Of a DNA stretch of 64,000 bases, positions 29,980 to 39,183 are shown one piece after another. Below the pieces are notes generated by a model. It saw nothing but the letters and a program-made list of their open reading frames with translations, made no database searches and had not been told where the DNA came from. The position numbers and the translations under genes were made by a program. Source of the DNA: Bacteroidota bacterium (GTDB taxonomy: Bacteria; Bacteroidota; Bacteroidia; Chitinophagales; Chitinophagaceae); contig JAKQEA010000100.1 of the NCBI GenBank assembly GCA_029558715.1, positions 1 through 64,000 of the forward strand, read 5' to 3'. Position 1 is the stretch's first letter, and each line of letters begins with the position of its first letter.

Positions 29980-30873
29980 ATGAAAAGAAGAAATTTTATT
30001 TACAGTTCATCGCTCATTGCGATGAGTATGGGAGTATTTGGCAAGATCAGATGGGATGGCCATGCTTATGTAGGTGAAGATCCCACTACTACGGATATAC
30101 TTGGGCCCTTCTATCGACCGGGGGCGCCTTTCCGCAGCGAACTGGTACAGCAGGGTACCAAAGGCCAGCTGCTTCATTTCAGCGGAACTGTATTTGCTAA
30201 AGATGCAAAAACACCACTAAAGGATTCATTGGTTGAAATATGGCATTGTGATGAGAGCGGGGTGTATGATAATACATCTGATGAATATATCTACCGGGCT
30301 TCTTATAAAACCGGCAGTGACGGCAAGTATCATTTCAAAACCATACTGCCTGTACCTTATAAAATAGGGCCAACTGAAAGCAGGCCGGCACATATACATA
30401 TGCGTATTTCCGGTAATAACCACCAGGACCTGGTGACACAGGTTTATTTCAAAGGAGATGAACATCTTGCCAAAGATGAAAGTGCCGGAGATCCAAGGTC
30501 ACTGAACCGGATACTGGAATCTTCCACCAATAGCAAAAATGAAAAATTGGTAAAGTTTGATATTGTATTGAAAGATGAATATATACTGGATGCCGCATCG
30601 TTTAAAAAAGTATCAGGTCTTTATGAAATGAAGGATAAATCAATGTGTGAATTTTACCGGCAGGATGACCAGCTTTTTGTAAAAGTGAATGGACAGATCA
30701 TGGAAGCCATGGATTATAAAGGCAACAATAGTTTTGAAGGCGGGCTGGGCAGGGTAAAAGCGACTTTTGAATTTCCGGTTAGCGGAGTTGTTAAAGTAAA
30801 AACCAGCTACATGGCAGGGCCGGATAAATTTGTAACAATGGAAGGAGATAAGATGCTGAAATACCCGGTTTAA
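29980..30873 (+). CDS. Exported intradiol ring-cleavage dioxygenase-like protein
   Basis: ILGPFYRPGAPFR, LVEIWHCDESGVYDN, PAHIHMRISGNNHQDLVTQVYFKGD; N-terminal KRRNFI twin-Arg-like signal. Confidence 0.85.
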   Translation: MKRRNFIYSSSLIAMSMGVFGKIRWDGHAYVGEDPTTTDILGPFYRPGAPFRSELVQQGTKGQLLHFSGTVFAKDAKTPLKDSLVEIWHCDESGVYDNTSDEYIYRASYKTGSDGKYHFKTILPVPYKIGPTESRPAHIHMRISGNNHQDLVTQVYFKGDEHLAKDESAGDPRSLNRILESSTNSKNEKLVKFDIVLKDEYILDAASFKKVSGLYEMKDKSMCEFYRQDDQLFVKVNGQIMEAMDYKGNNSFEGGLGRVKATFEFPVSGVVKVKTSYMAGPDKFVTMEGDKMLKYPV

Positions 30874-30880
30874 ATTTTTA

Positions 30881-30910
30881 CAGCAGGGTCTTGTATAGGC
30901 AGCCCTGCTG
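30881..30910. terminator. Terminator hairpin between convergent genes
   Basis: CAGCAGGG...CCCTGCTG dyad. Confidence 0.55.
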
Positions 30911-30919
30911 TATTTTGTA

Positions 30920-31600
30920 TTACTCCCTCACCTCAAAACTCACCGCGCCAACTTCCTTATCTTTTTTGCTGTTGTAAACCCTGATGATCACTCTGCCGGG
31001 TTTGCTTACTTTCACCATATAGCGGCCGTCTCCCATCCTGGTAATTGTTCCCTGTGTAATAGTCAGCAAGACATCTTCCGGCTTTACTTTATATACATTT
31101 ATAGAAAGTGGGTTATCTGTGTTGGCATAAAGTACAAATGGTGTTTTTGTGATTATATCAATTTCATCATCCTCCACCTGGAATGTTACCGGTTGCTTAC
31201 GGTAGGCCTTCACCGGTCTTCCGTTTTGAATGGCGGGTGTCCATTTGCCTGATTGTTTTAGAATTCTGACCACTTCTTGTTCCATGCCATATCCAAGACT
31301 GGTGAGTGGTTTTATTTCGGATATGCTTCCGTCTTTATCAACAATAAACTGTACAAGTACGGTAAACTTTCCGGCAGGGGCATTATTATTTACCGGTGTT
31401 TCGGCATTTAGGTTTTTTTGCAGGAACCTGATCCATTCATTCACACCGCCGGGATAACTGGCTTCCACTTCCACCCGGTCAAAAATTTTATCAAGATTTC
31501 CTGTTGTGTCAGCAGGAGGGGGTGGCGGTGTTTGGCTAGAGGCAGTCTTTGAAGAAAAAAATAATAATGCAGTCAGAAAAACAGAAATAAGACCTTTCAT
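30920..31600 (-). CDS. TonB C-terminal domain protein (energy-transducer-like, exported)
   Basis: YPGGVNEWIRFLQKNLN...FTVLVQFIVDKDGSISEIKPLTSLGYGMEQEVVRILKQSGKWTPAIQNGRPVKAYRKQPVTF. Confidence 0.85.
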   Translation of the reverse strand: MKGLISVFLTALLFFSSKTASSQTPPPPPADTTGNLDKIFDRVEVEASYPGGVNEWIRFLQKNLNAETPVNNNAPAGKFTVLVQFIVDKDGSISEIKPLTSLGYGMEQEVVRILKQSGKWTPAIQNGRPVKAYRKQPVTFQVEDDEIDIITKTPFVLYANTDNPLSINVYKVKPEDVLLTITQGTITRMGDGRYMVKVSKPGRVIIRVYNSKKDKEVGAVSFEVRE

Positions 31601-31711
31601 GTTACTTACTTTATGGCAAGATATTTATTTTTTAATAATGCTTTCTTCGTGTTAAAACAGGTCATTGCAATAAACAGTAGTACCTTGCATGTCCATCTAT
31701 AAATTTTAAGC

Positions 31712-32104
31712 ATGGAAATCGAAATATTCACTCTGGCTGATTTTGCACAGGATAATAATTCAAAACTGACCATTGTGGGAACATTTGACAGTATTAATAC
31801 CAAACAATTCCCTGTGCAGCATCCTGCCTGTGCCATTGCCTGCCGTCTGCGATTTGCGGCTAAAGAGACCGGGGCTCATGATTTTAAGTTAAGACTGATC
31901 GACTCAGCAGGCAAGGAAGTAATTCAGCCTATTGAAGGTAATATCACTATTGGCAACCCTCCCAACGGGCAATTTGCTTCTATTAATATAGTCATCAATT
32001 TTAATCAACTGCAATTCTCAGCACCGGGACGCTACTCATTTGAGTTATCGATTGATGGTGAATGGGTTTCCGGACTTCCTTTATTTCTGAATAAGGCGGC
32101 CTGA
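31712..32104 (+). CDS. DUF6941-like hypothetical protein
   Basis: MEIEIFTLADFAQDNNSKLTIVGTFDSINTKQFP...GRYSFELSIDGEWVSGLPLFL. Confidence 0.65.
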   Translation: MEIEIFTLADFAQDNNSKLTIVGTFDSINTKQFPVQHPACAIACRLRFAAKETGAHDFKLRLIDSAGKEVIQPIEGNITIGNPPNGQFASINIVINFNQLQFSAPGRYSFELSIDGEWVSGLPLFLNKAA

Positions 32105-32160
32105 TTTCTAATTGATAGTTTTTCAATAGGTTTCTCTTTAACAATTTCTTTAACTGTTCA

Positions 32161-32192
32161 TTTGGAGGAAAGCCTTACCAGTCGTATCTTTG
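32161..32192 (+). promoter_or_regulatory. Bacteroidota-type housekeeping promoter
   Basis: TTTG (32161-32164), 20-nt spacer, TATCTTTG (32185-32192) matching TTTG/TAnnTTTG. Confidence 0.7.
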
Positions 32193-32327
32193 CAACGCAA
32201 ATGAGCAAAATGTACCCTGTACTACAAAGAATGTAACCTGACCAGCCTTATCCGCTTGCCACCTGGTTCTCTTACTTCAACGACGCTCAGACGATTATTA
32301 AACGACAGATTAAAAAAAGGAGAATTT

Positions 32328-32525
32328 ATGAAGAGCATTGTTATGCCCTCAACTGTGCAATTGGATGAAGAAACAAAGAAAGAATTGTCACAGGAGGTAA
32401 AAGAAACGGTAGCGACTGATGCTATCAACAACAAAAACCAGACATTTACTGTGTCACAAATGTGGAACCGGCAACGACAAATGCGTTCTGCCAGTGACAG
32501 AATACGTAAATGGAATCTGAATTAA
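32328..32525 (+). CDS. Small (65 aa) hypothetical protein
   Basis: ATG at 32328 preceded by aaaaaaaGGAGaattt; followed at once by a terminator. Confidence 0.7.
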   Translation: MKSIVMPSTVQLDEETKKELSQEVKETVATDAINNKNQTFTVSQMWNRQRQMRSASDRIRKWNLN

Positions 32526-32527
32526 AT

Positions 32528-32554
32528 AAAAGCCGCCTGAAGAGGCGGCTTTTT
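32528..32554 (+). terminator. Intrinsic terminator
   Basis: AAAAGCCGCCT-gaag-AGGCGGCTTTT. Confidence 0.9.
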
Positions 32555-32659
32555 GTTTTAAGCAGTTATATCCGGTATTCTCAAATTTTTTCCCTTCAAT
32601 TTCTCCAATCCTATACTTTTGTACGGTTTTAAAATACTGGCCTAACCCGTTATTCAAAA

Positions 32660-34060
32660 ATGACAAACTCTTACCACGACCTCGTAAAGCAAACATTTAA
32701 TTTTCCGCAGGAAGGAATTGAAGTTGAAGATGGCAATCTTTATTTTAACGGCCTGGACCTGAAAGCCCTGATTGCCAAACATGGTACTCCCATGAAGCTT
32801 ACTTACCTGCCTAAAATTGGGATGCAGATAAAAAAGGCAAAGACAATGTTTGCTACTGCATTCAAAAAGCATAAATACGAGGGTAAATATTTTTATTGTT
32901 ATTGTACCAAGAGTTCTCATTTCAGTTTTGTGGTGGAAGAAGCGTTGAAGAGTGATATACACCTGGAAACATCCTATGCATATGATATTGAGATCATCAA
33001 GAAACTTTATGCTAAAAAGAAAATAACTAAGGACATTAATATAATATGCAATGGATTCAAGCAGAAAGGGTATACCCGCCGGATCGCTAACCTGCTGAAT
33101 TCAGGATTTATTAATGTGATACCTATATTGGACAACAAAGATGAGTTGAAGGATTATGCACAATCTGTAAAAGTCCCTTTTAAACTTGGTATCAGGGTGG
33201 CAGCAGAAGAAGAACCTAATTTCCCTTTCTATACATCAAGGCTGGGCATCCGTGCAAAAGATATACTAGAGTTTTATGTGGACAGGATCGAAGGATATGA
33301 AAGTAAATTCCAGCTAAAGATGCTCCATATCTTTCTGAATAAAGGAATTAAGGACGATATTTATTACTGGAGTGAACTGAACAAGGTTATTAACCTTTAT
33401 TGCCAGTTAAAGAAGATCTGTCCTGAACTGGATTCAATTAATATCGGTGGCGGTTTCCCCATTAAACATTCTCTTGGATTTGAATATGACTACCAGTTCA
33501 TGATCAACGAGATTGTAAGAAATATTAAGGTAGCTTGTAAGAAGGCAAAAGTGCCAATGCCGCATATATACACAGAATTTGGAAGTTACACAGTGGGAGA
33601 GAGCATGGCTCATATTTATAGTGTAATTGCAGAGAAAGTGCAAAATGACCGGGAGACATGGTACATGATCGATTCATCATTTATCACCACATTACCGGAT
33701 ACCTGGGGAATTGGGGAGAAATTCCTGATGTTGCCGGTGAATAAATGGGACCAGGATTACCAGCGGGTAGTACTCGGAGGTATTACCTGTGACAGTCATG
33801 ATTATTATGACTCAGAAGAGCATATAAATGAAGTGTTTTTGCCAAAAACGAATGGCACCAGTGAGCCTTTATATGTTGGCTTTTTCCATACCGGCGCTTA
33901 CCAGGATCAGATAAGTGGTTACGGAGGTATTAAACATTGTTTGATACCTTCTCCTAAACATGTAATCGTCGGCTATGATAAAAATGGTAAACTGACTGAT
34001 TGGGTGTATGCCAAGCAACAAACAGCACAAAGCATGCTGAAGATATTAGGATATAAATAA
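32660..34060 (+). CDS. Arginine decarboxylase-like fold-III PLP decarboxylase
   Basis: YFYCYCTKSSHFSFVVEEAL (Lys region), DSINIGGGFPIKHSLGFEYDY, YTEFGSYTVGESMAHIYSV; whole-length PLP decarboxylase pattern. Confidence 0.85.
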   Translation: MTNSYHDLVKQTFNFPQEGIEVEDGNLYFNGLDLKALIAKHGTPMKLTYLPKIGMQIKKAKTMFATAFKKHKYEGKYFYCYCTKSSHFSFVVEEALKSDIHLETSYAYDIEIIKKLYAKKKITKDINIICNGFKQKGYTRRIANLLNSGFINVIPILDNKDELKDYAQSVKVPFKLGIRVAAEEEPNFPFYTSRLGIRAKDILEFYVDRIEGYESKFQLKMLHIFLNKGIKDDIYYWSELNKVINLYCQLKKICPELDSINIGGGFPIKHSLGFEYDYQFMINEIVRNIKVACKKAKVPMPHIYTEFGSYTVGESMAHIYSVIAEKVQNDRETWYMIDSSFITTLPDTWGIGEKFLMLPVNKWDQDYQRVVLGGITCDSHDYYDSEEHINEVFLPKTNGTSEPLYVGFFHTGAYQDQISGYGGIKHCLIPSPKHVIVGYDKNGKLTDWVYAKQQTAQSMLKILGYK

Positions 34061-34065
34061 AAGTA

Positions 34066-34092
34066 AACCCTTTCAGAAGAAAGGGTTTTTTA
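34066..34092 (+). terminator. Intrinsic terminator
   Basis: AACCCTTT-cagaag-AAAGGGTT plus T run. Confidence 0.8.
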
Positions 34093-34105
34093 TTGGAATT
34101 CCTGT

Positions 34106-34474
34106 TTACCTGTATCGGTTATTACTTTGCTTACTGTAGCGTTTCCATTCGTTATATTCCCATTTACTATAATGAGAGCGGTTAATGTAATTTCTGTCTA
34201 AATAAAAGCGATTATCGTAGCCTTTCCAGTACATGAGCCCCTGCGGCCCCCTGTGAAAGTATTGACCGCTTGGATGACGGCTCATTGTAAAACCCGGTGT
34301 GGGGCTGATGATCAATGGTGCTCCACTAATGTAGGAGGCCGGGCGGGTTGGAGATGGTGCTGGTGTGGCATCTCTTCTGTCTTTAGTGGCCCAAACACGG
34401 CTGTGACCACAACTGGTTAAAAAAATTGCAGCTGTTACTATAGCTGCCACAGGTAAGATAAATGTTCTTTTCAT
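34106..34474 (-). CDS. Hypothetical lipoprotein
   Basis: Lipobox AIFLTSCGHS; aromatic/Arg-rich C-terminus. Confidence 0.6.
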   Translation of the reverse strand: MKRTFILPVAAIVTAAIFLTSCGHSRVWATKDRRDATPAPSPTRPASYISGAPLIISPTPGFTMSRHPSGQYFHRGPQGLMYWKGYDNRFYLDRNYINRSHYSKWEYNEWKRYSKQSNNRYR

Positions 34475-34537
34475 GTGTCTGATTTTGATGATTAGGAAAT
34501 ACGAACATATTTTACAGCAACAGGGATTGGTTAATTA

Positions 34538-34885
34538 TTAATCTCTTTTTCTTTTTGTTCTTACTTCTCCGGGTTTATTGGTTTTCGCAACAGGTTCATT
34601 TGTCCCGGCTGGTGGCTTGGTTTCAGCAACCACTGGTTCAGGTTTAGTAACGGTAGTCGAATCCTTATCAGCGGCAATCTCAGTTTTTGCCCAAACAAAA
34701 TTGTTTTCTTGCAAACTATCATTATCCAGTTCCAGGAACCTGATAGCAACAGCCTGGGTGTCTTTCATCAGTTTATTTCCTGGTCTGAATAACCGGCTGG
34801 TATAATCCTTAGTGGTTGCACAACTTGCAGCCAGCGCCACTATTATCATCAAAATAACCGCTTGTACTATTTTGGCTGTTTGCAT
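34538..34885 (-). CDS. Hypothetical lipoprotein
   Basis: Internal start MQTAKIVQAVILMIIVALAASCAT with lipobox; Pro/Lys-rich tail. Confidence 0.6.
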   Translation of the reverse strand: MQTAKIVQAVILMIIVALAASCATTKDYTSRLFRPGNKLMKDTQAVAIRFLELDNDSLQENNFVWAKTEIAADKDSTTVTKPEPVVAETKPPAGTNEPVAKTNKPGEVRTKRKRD

Positions 34886-34966
34886 GGCTATAGATTTTAC
34901 TTTAGTTACCTTAACAACGTAATTACATTTCAATTCATTTGCCATAAAATCTTAAAATCACAGATC

Positions 34967-35422
34967 ATGAAATACTTTTTCATACTATTAACAGTAGTTA
35001 CTTATGGAGTAACCGTAAAAGCTCAAACAGCTGAAGATTCAGTTAAGGCTGTTATCAATAACTTGTTTACAGGAATGAAGAATGCAGACGCAGTATTACT
35101 AAAAAGTTGTTTTGCGGATAGTATGGTTTTACAAACCATATCAAGGGATAAAGAGGGAAAATTAGTTGTTAAGAATGAGGATCCTGCCGGTTTTATTGAT
35201 TTTGTCAGCAAGCAAAAACCAGGAGCGGCTGATGAGAGGATCAGTTTTGAAACTATAAAAATAGATGGGCCCCTTGCAATAGTATGGACACCTTACAATT
35301 TTTACTTTAATGGCCAGTTCAGTCATTGTGGTGTAAACTCATTCCAGGTTATCCGTTTTAGTACCGGATGGAAGATTCAATACCTGGTGGATACCAGGAG
35401 AAGGCAGGGTTGTGCGCAGTAG
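34967..35422 (+). CDS. NTF2-like (SnoaL-type) exported protein
   Basis: Signal peptide MKYFFILLTVVTYGVTVKAQ; VKAVINNLFTGMKNADAVLLKSCFADSMVL...FSTGWKIQYLVDTRR. Confidence 0.8.
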   Translation: MKYFFILLTVVTYGVTVKAQTAEDSVKAVINNLFTGMKNADAVLLKSCFADSMVLQTISRDKEGKLVVKNEDPAGFIDFVSKQKPGAADERISFETIKIDGPLAIVWTPYNFYFNGQFSHCGVNSFQVIRFSTGWKIQYLVDTRRRQGCAQ

Positions 35423-35456
35423 CCAATAAAACAATGATAACCTGGCAGGTAAAAAG

Positions 35457-35482
35457 AAACCCTCCGTGGAAACGGAGGGTGT
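35457..35482 (-). terminator. Intrinsic terminator downstream of hsp20
   Basis: On minus strand ACCCTCCGT-ttcc-ACGGAGGGT followed by TTCTTTTT. Confidence 0.65.
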
Positions 35483-35526
35483 AAACCAAAACCAACTGCT
35501 TATGAGAAAACTTTTATGGTAAGAAC

Positions 35527-35973
35527 TTATTTAATTACAATTTCTGTGGCTGATGCTTTGACTGCTTCTTTCTTCGGAAGGTTTAATATCAACACTCCAT
35601 TGACGTAAGAAGCTTCGATGTTCGTTGCATCAATTTTTTCATCTAGTGTGAAAGATCTCTTAAAAGAACGGAAGCTGTACTCTCTGCGAACCTGCTTTTC
35701 ATTTTCTGCTTTTGCTTCACTTTTTTTCTCGGCTGAGATGGTAAGTAAATCCTGGTCAAGGTTCACCTTAAAATCGTTTTTTTCAAAGCCTGGAGCTACT
35801 ACTTCCAGCAGGTAACTCTTTTCTGTTTCTTTGACGTTTACTGGTACCGACCCCTTTCTTTCAGGATTGTTAAAATCGGTTTTAAACAATACAGGTAATT
35901 CAGAAAATAGATCATCAACAAAGTTGTTGAGTGTTCCTTCAAAAGGTCTGCTGTTGAATTTTACGTAAGCCAT
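35527..35973 (-). CDS. Hsp20/alpha-crystallin family small heat-shock protein
   Basis: PVNVKETEKSYLLEVVAPGFEKNDFKVNLDQDLLTISAEKK...FTLDEKIDATNIEASYVNGVLILNLPKKE. Confidence 0.95.
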   Translation of the reverse strand: MAYVKFNSRPFEGTLNNFVDDLFSELPVLFKTDFNNPERKGSVPVNVKETEKSYLLEVVAPGFEKNDFKVNLDQDLLTISAEKKSEAKAENEKQVRREYSFRSFKRSFTLDEKIDATNIEASYVNGVLILNLPKKEAVKASATEIVIK

Positions 35974-36202
35974 AATTATTTAGTTTTATTTTTTGAAATT
36001 CTTGGGCACAGAAACTTTGTCAAACTGTATACCAGCAGGTTTTACAGCATTTTTTCATGTCAATCATGGCAATCGTTGCTATTTTCAAGGACAAAATTTC
36101 CGAAATGGGGAATTTTTGCTGACATAATTTCCTCTGGATTATACTATTACAGGACTACAACGAACTATTTCTTTATTTTTGCGTTCCAATAAAAAACAAA
36201 TT

Positions 36203-36619
36203 ATGTATCCTGAAGAAATAGTAATTCCGATGAAAGAGGAATTGACGGAAAACGGTTTTTCTGAGATGTTGACTTCGGCTGAAGTAGAATCACAATTGAC
36301 AAAAGAAGGTACAACGCTGGTAATGATCAATTCTGTTTGTGGTTGTTCTGCAGGTACAGCCCGTCCCGGCGTATTAATGGCTGTGGCTAATGCCGCCAAA
36401 AAACCAGATTTTTTAACTACTTCATTTGCAGGTTTTGATATTGAAGCAGTAAAGACCCTGCGCCAGCATTTGATGCCTTATCCGCCTTCGTCACCTGCTA
36501 TTGCTTTATTTAAAAACGGACAGCTGGTACATTTTATCGAAAGGCACCAGATAGAAGGCAGGCCTGCCCAGGTGATAGCGCAAAATCTCATTGGAGCGTT
36601 TGAGCAGCACTGTAATTAA
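36203..36619 (+). CDS. BrxA/BrxB family bacilliredoxin
   Basis: TTLVMINSVCGCSAGTARPGVLMAV CGC motif; start chosen at MYPEEIVIP. Confidence 0.88.
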   Translation: MYPEEIVIPMKEELTENGFSEMLTSAEVESQLTKEGTTLVMINSVCGCSAGTARPGVLMAVANAAKKPDFLTTSFAGFDIEAVKTLRQHLMPYPPSSPAIALFKNGQLVHFIERHQIEGRPAQVIAQNLIGAFEQHCN

Positions 36620-36745
36620 AAGTTTTTAGCATTGATTTTTAGCTTCGATCCCCTGGGCTCGGAGCTTTTTTGTATAATAAATACTCCCGGTTTGAGAGTA
36701 ACAGCTCAACGCTTATTAGTATATTCGCCTTCTTTAAATAACAAC

Positions 36746-37915
36746 ATGTATCCCAATCTTTATTACGCTTTTAAGGACCTTTTTGGAGTAGAATGGACCT
36801 TTCTCAGGTTTGTTAATTCTTTTGGTTTTTTTGTTGCTATTGCATTCATTGTTGCAGCTATGGTGCTTGCTGCAGAATTACGGCGTAAGAGTAAACAGGG
36901 ACTTTTTCAGCCTACGGAAATGCAGGTAATGGTAGGGCAGCCTGCAACTATAGCTGATCTGTTACTCAATTTTTTATTAGGATTTCTTCTTGGTTATAAG
37001 ATTGTGGCACTTTTTATACTGGATAGCTCTGCCACTGAGGATCCGCAGGCTTTTATCTTTTCTTCGTTGGGCAGCTGGCCGGCGGGTATTGTACTCGGGT
37101 TGTTTTTTGCCGGCTTGAAATGGTGGGAAAAGAATAAACAAAAACTGGATAAGCCTGAAAAAAGAACAGTTAGAATATGGCCACAGGACAGGGTCGGTGA
37201 GATTACGATTATAGCCCTGGTCTTTGGCTTGTTGGGGGCTAAGCTCTTTGACATTTTTGAAAACTGGAGTGATTTTCTCAAACGTCCCTCTGATTATATT
37301 TTCTCCGCCAAAGGCTTAACTTTCTATGGAGGACTTATTTGTGCGGCCCTTGCAATTTGGTGGTATGCCAAAAAGCATAAGATAGGATTTTGGCACTTGA
37401 ATGATGCCCTGGCGCCAACGATGATGCTGGCTTATGCTGTCGGAAGAATAGGATGCCAGGTCTCCGGAGATGGTGACTGGGGTATAGAAAACACTAATGC
37501 AAAGCCTTTTAGCTGGTTACCCGACTGGATGTGGTCTTACAAATATCCTCATAATGTGAATGAGGTCGGAATTCCTATCCAGGGATGTACAGACACAAAA
37601 TTTTGCAATGAACTGCCAGTCGGGGTGTATCCAACTCCATTTTATGAGATAGTCGTTTGTTTTATCCTGTTCCTCGTTCTTTGGTTGCTTAGAAAAAAAC
37701 TTAAGATACCCGGAACAATTATGGCTTTATATCTTATGTTGAATGGATTGGAACGCTTTTTTATTGAGAAGATCCGTGTGAATACACGGCTTAATATTTT
37801 TGGTTTTCAACCTACCCAGGCCGAGGTTATTTCGTCTATGCTTTTCGTTTCAGGGTTAGTTTTATGGATATGGCTTAACCGCAGAGCGAAACAACAGAAA
37901 TCCACAAAGGAGTAG
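36746..37915 (+). CDS. lgt: Prolipoprotein diacylglyceryl transferase (long Bacteroidota form)
   Basis: FYGGLICAALAIWWYAKK, AVGRIGCQVSGDGDWG, TPFYEIVV, NGLERFFIEKIRVN. Confidence 0.88.
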   Translation: MYPNLYYAFKDLFGVEWTFLRFVNSFGFFVAIAFIVAAMVLAAELRRKSKQGLFQPTEMQVMVGQPATIADLLLNFLLGFLLGYKIVALFILDSSATEDPQAFIFSSLGSWPAGIVLGLFFAGLKWWEKNKQKLDKPEKRTVRIWPQDRVGEITIIALVFGLLGAKLFDIFENWSDFLKRPSDYIFSAKGLTFYGGLICAALAIWWYAKKHKIGFWHLNDALAPTMMLAYAVGRIGCQVSGDGDWGIENTNAKPFSWLPDWMWSYKYPHNVNEVGIPIQGCTDTKFCNELPVGVYPTPFYEIVVCFILFLVLWLLRKKLKIPGTIMALYLMLNGLERFFIEKIRVNTRLNIFGFQPTQAEVISSMLFVSGLVLWIWLNRRAKQQKSTKE

Positions 37916-38200
37916 AAAAGGGCACCTTTTTTTACTTTTTTTCAGAACCTTACTTTTTTAACCACTGCTCCAAACCCTTGCCAGAACTGCATTTCCGGGG
38001 GTAGTTAAAATACGGAATCGTTTGCGGTACATCTGTGGGTAATTTTTCACGTCTAAACGCTATGAGAAACGGCTATTTTTAGCTATTTTTGCAGACGGTC
38101 CCGGACGGTAAATTCATACTCTGCAATTAACTATCCATTTGCAACAACTTGCAAACAAAGACTGTCTTCTATTTGTTGATATTATTAAATTTCTTAAGTT

Positions 38201-39076
38201 ATGAGGCAGCTCAAAATTGCTACCCAGATTACGAACAGGGATTCCCAGGCCGTAGAAAAGTATTTACAGGAGATCTCAAAAATTTCTATGATTACGCCGG
38301 AGGAAGAAACAACTCTTGCCCAGCGTATCAAGATGTTCAACAGAAATCCCGTTGATTCTCAAAGGGCTTTGGATAAGCTTGTTCAGGCCAATCTTCGTTT
38401 CGTAGTATCTGTGGCAAAGCAATATCAACATCAGGGGTTGTCACTTAGTGACCTTATTAACGAGGGTAACCTCGGCTTAATCAAAGCGGCACAACGCTTC
38501 GATGAAACCAAAGGTTTCAAATTCATTTCTTACGCCGTGTGGTGGATTCGCCAATCTATACTGCAGGCCTTGGCAGAGCAGGGCAGATTAGTCCGCTTGC
38601 CACAAAACAAAATTGGCACCTATAACAAAGCTAACAAAGCCTATATGGCTTTTGAGCAAGAGCATGAGAGAGAGCCTTCTACTGAAGAGCTGGCTGAATT
38701 ACTGGAGATGAGTGAAACTGAGATTAACAACATTTTTCAGAGCAATACCCGTCACACATCATTGGATGCACCTGTGCATGAAGCAGAGGATGTAGCTATG
38801 GGTGATTTGCTGGAAGGTAGCGATGACACTGATGATGACGTGATGAAAGACTCATTGCGAAATGAGATACGACGGGTTTTAAAATCATTGTCTCCAAGAG
38901 AAGCCGAAATCGTAAATGCTTATTTTGGCCTGGATGGAGAAAATGGAGTAACTATTGAGCAGATCGGACAGAAGTATGACCTTACAAAAGAACGTATCCG
39001 GCAGATCAAAGAACGAGCTATTAAGCGTTTACAAAAAGCCCGTTACAGTAGTGCATTGAAAGCCTATTTAGGTTAA
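38201..39076 (+). CDS. rpoD: Primary RNA polymerase sigma factor (RpoD/SigA)
   Basis: LVQANLRFVVSVAKQYQHQGLSLSDLINEGNLGLIKAAQRFDETKGFKFISYAVWWIRQSILQAL; region 4 LTKERIRQIKERAIKRLQ. Confidence 0.96.
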   Translation: MRQLKIATQITNRDSQAVEKYLQEISKISMITPEEETTLAQRIKMFNRNPVDSQRALDKLVQANLRFVVSVAKQYQHQGLSLSDLINEGNLGLIKAAQRFDETKGFKFISYAVWWIRQSILQALAEQGRLVRLPQNKIGTYNKANKAYMAFEQEHEREPSTEELAELLEMSETEINNIFQSNTRHTSLDAPVHEAEDVAMGDLLEGSDDTDDDVMKDSLRNEIRRVLKSLSPREAEIVNAYFGLDGENGVTIEQIGQKYDLTKERIRQIKERAIKRLQKARYSSALKAYLG

Positions 39077-39183
39077 GATATCTAAGATCGTGGGTTAATT
39101 TAAAATAGTTCCGGTTCTCGCTTATAGTGAGACCGGAATTGTTTTTTCAAAACATTTACTATTCTTACCTGTTAAATAGATCT

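Noticed and set aside
30920-31600. Annotation as a classical TonB energy transducer
   Set aside because: Lacks the Pro-rich periplasmic spanner; only the C-terminal domain is recognisable
36139-36399. 86-aa ORF antisense to bacilliredoxin
   Set aside because: Shadow frame
38149-38355. 68-aa ORF overlapping the start of the sigma factor gene
   Set aside because: Different frame over a strongly supported rpoD CDS
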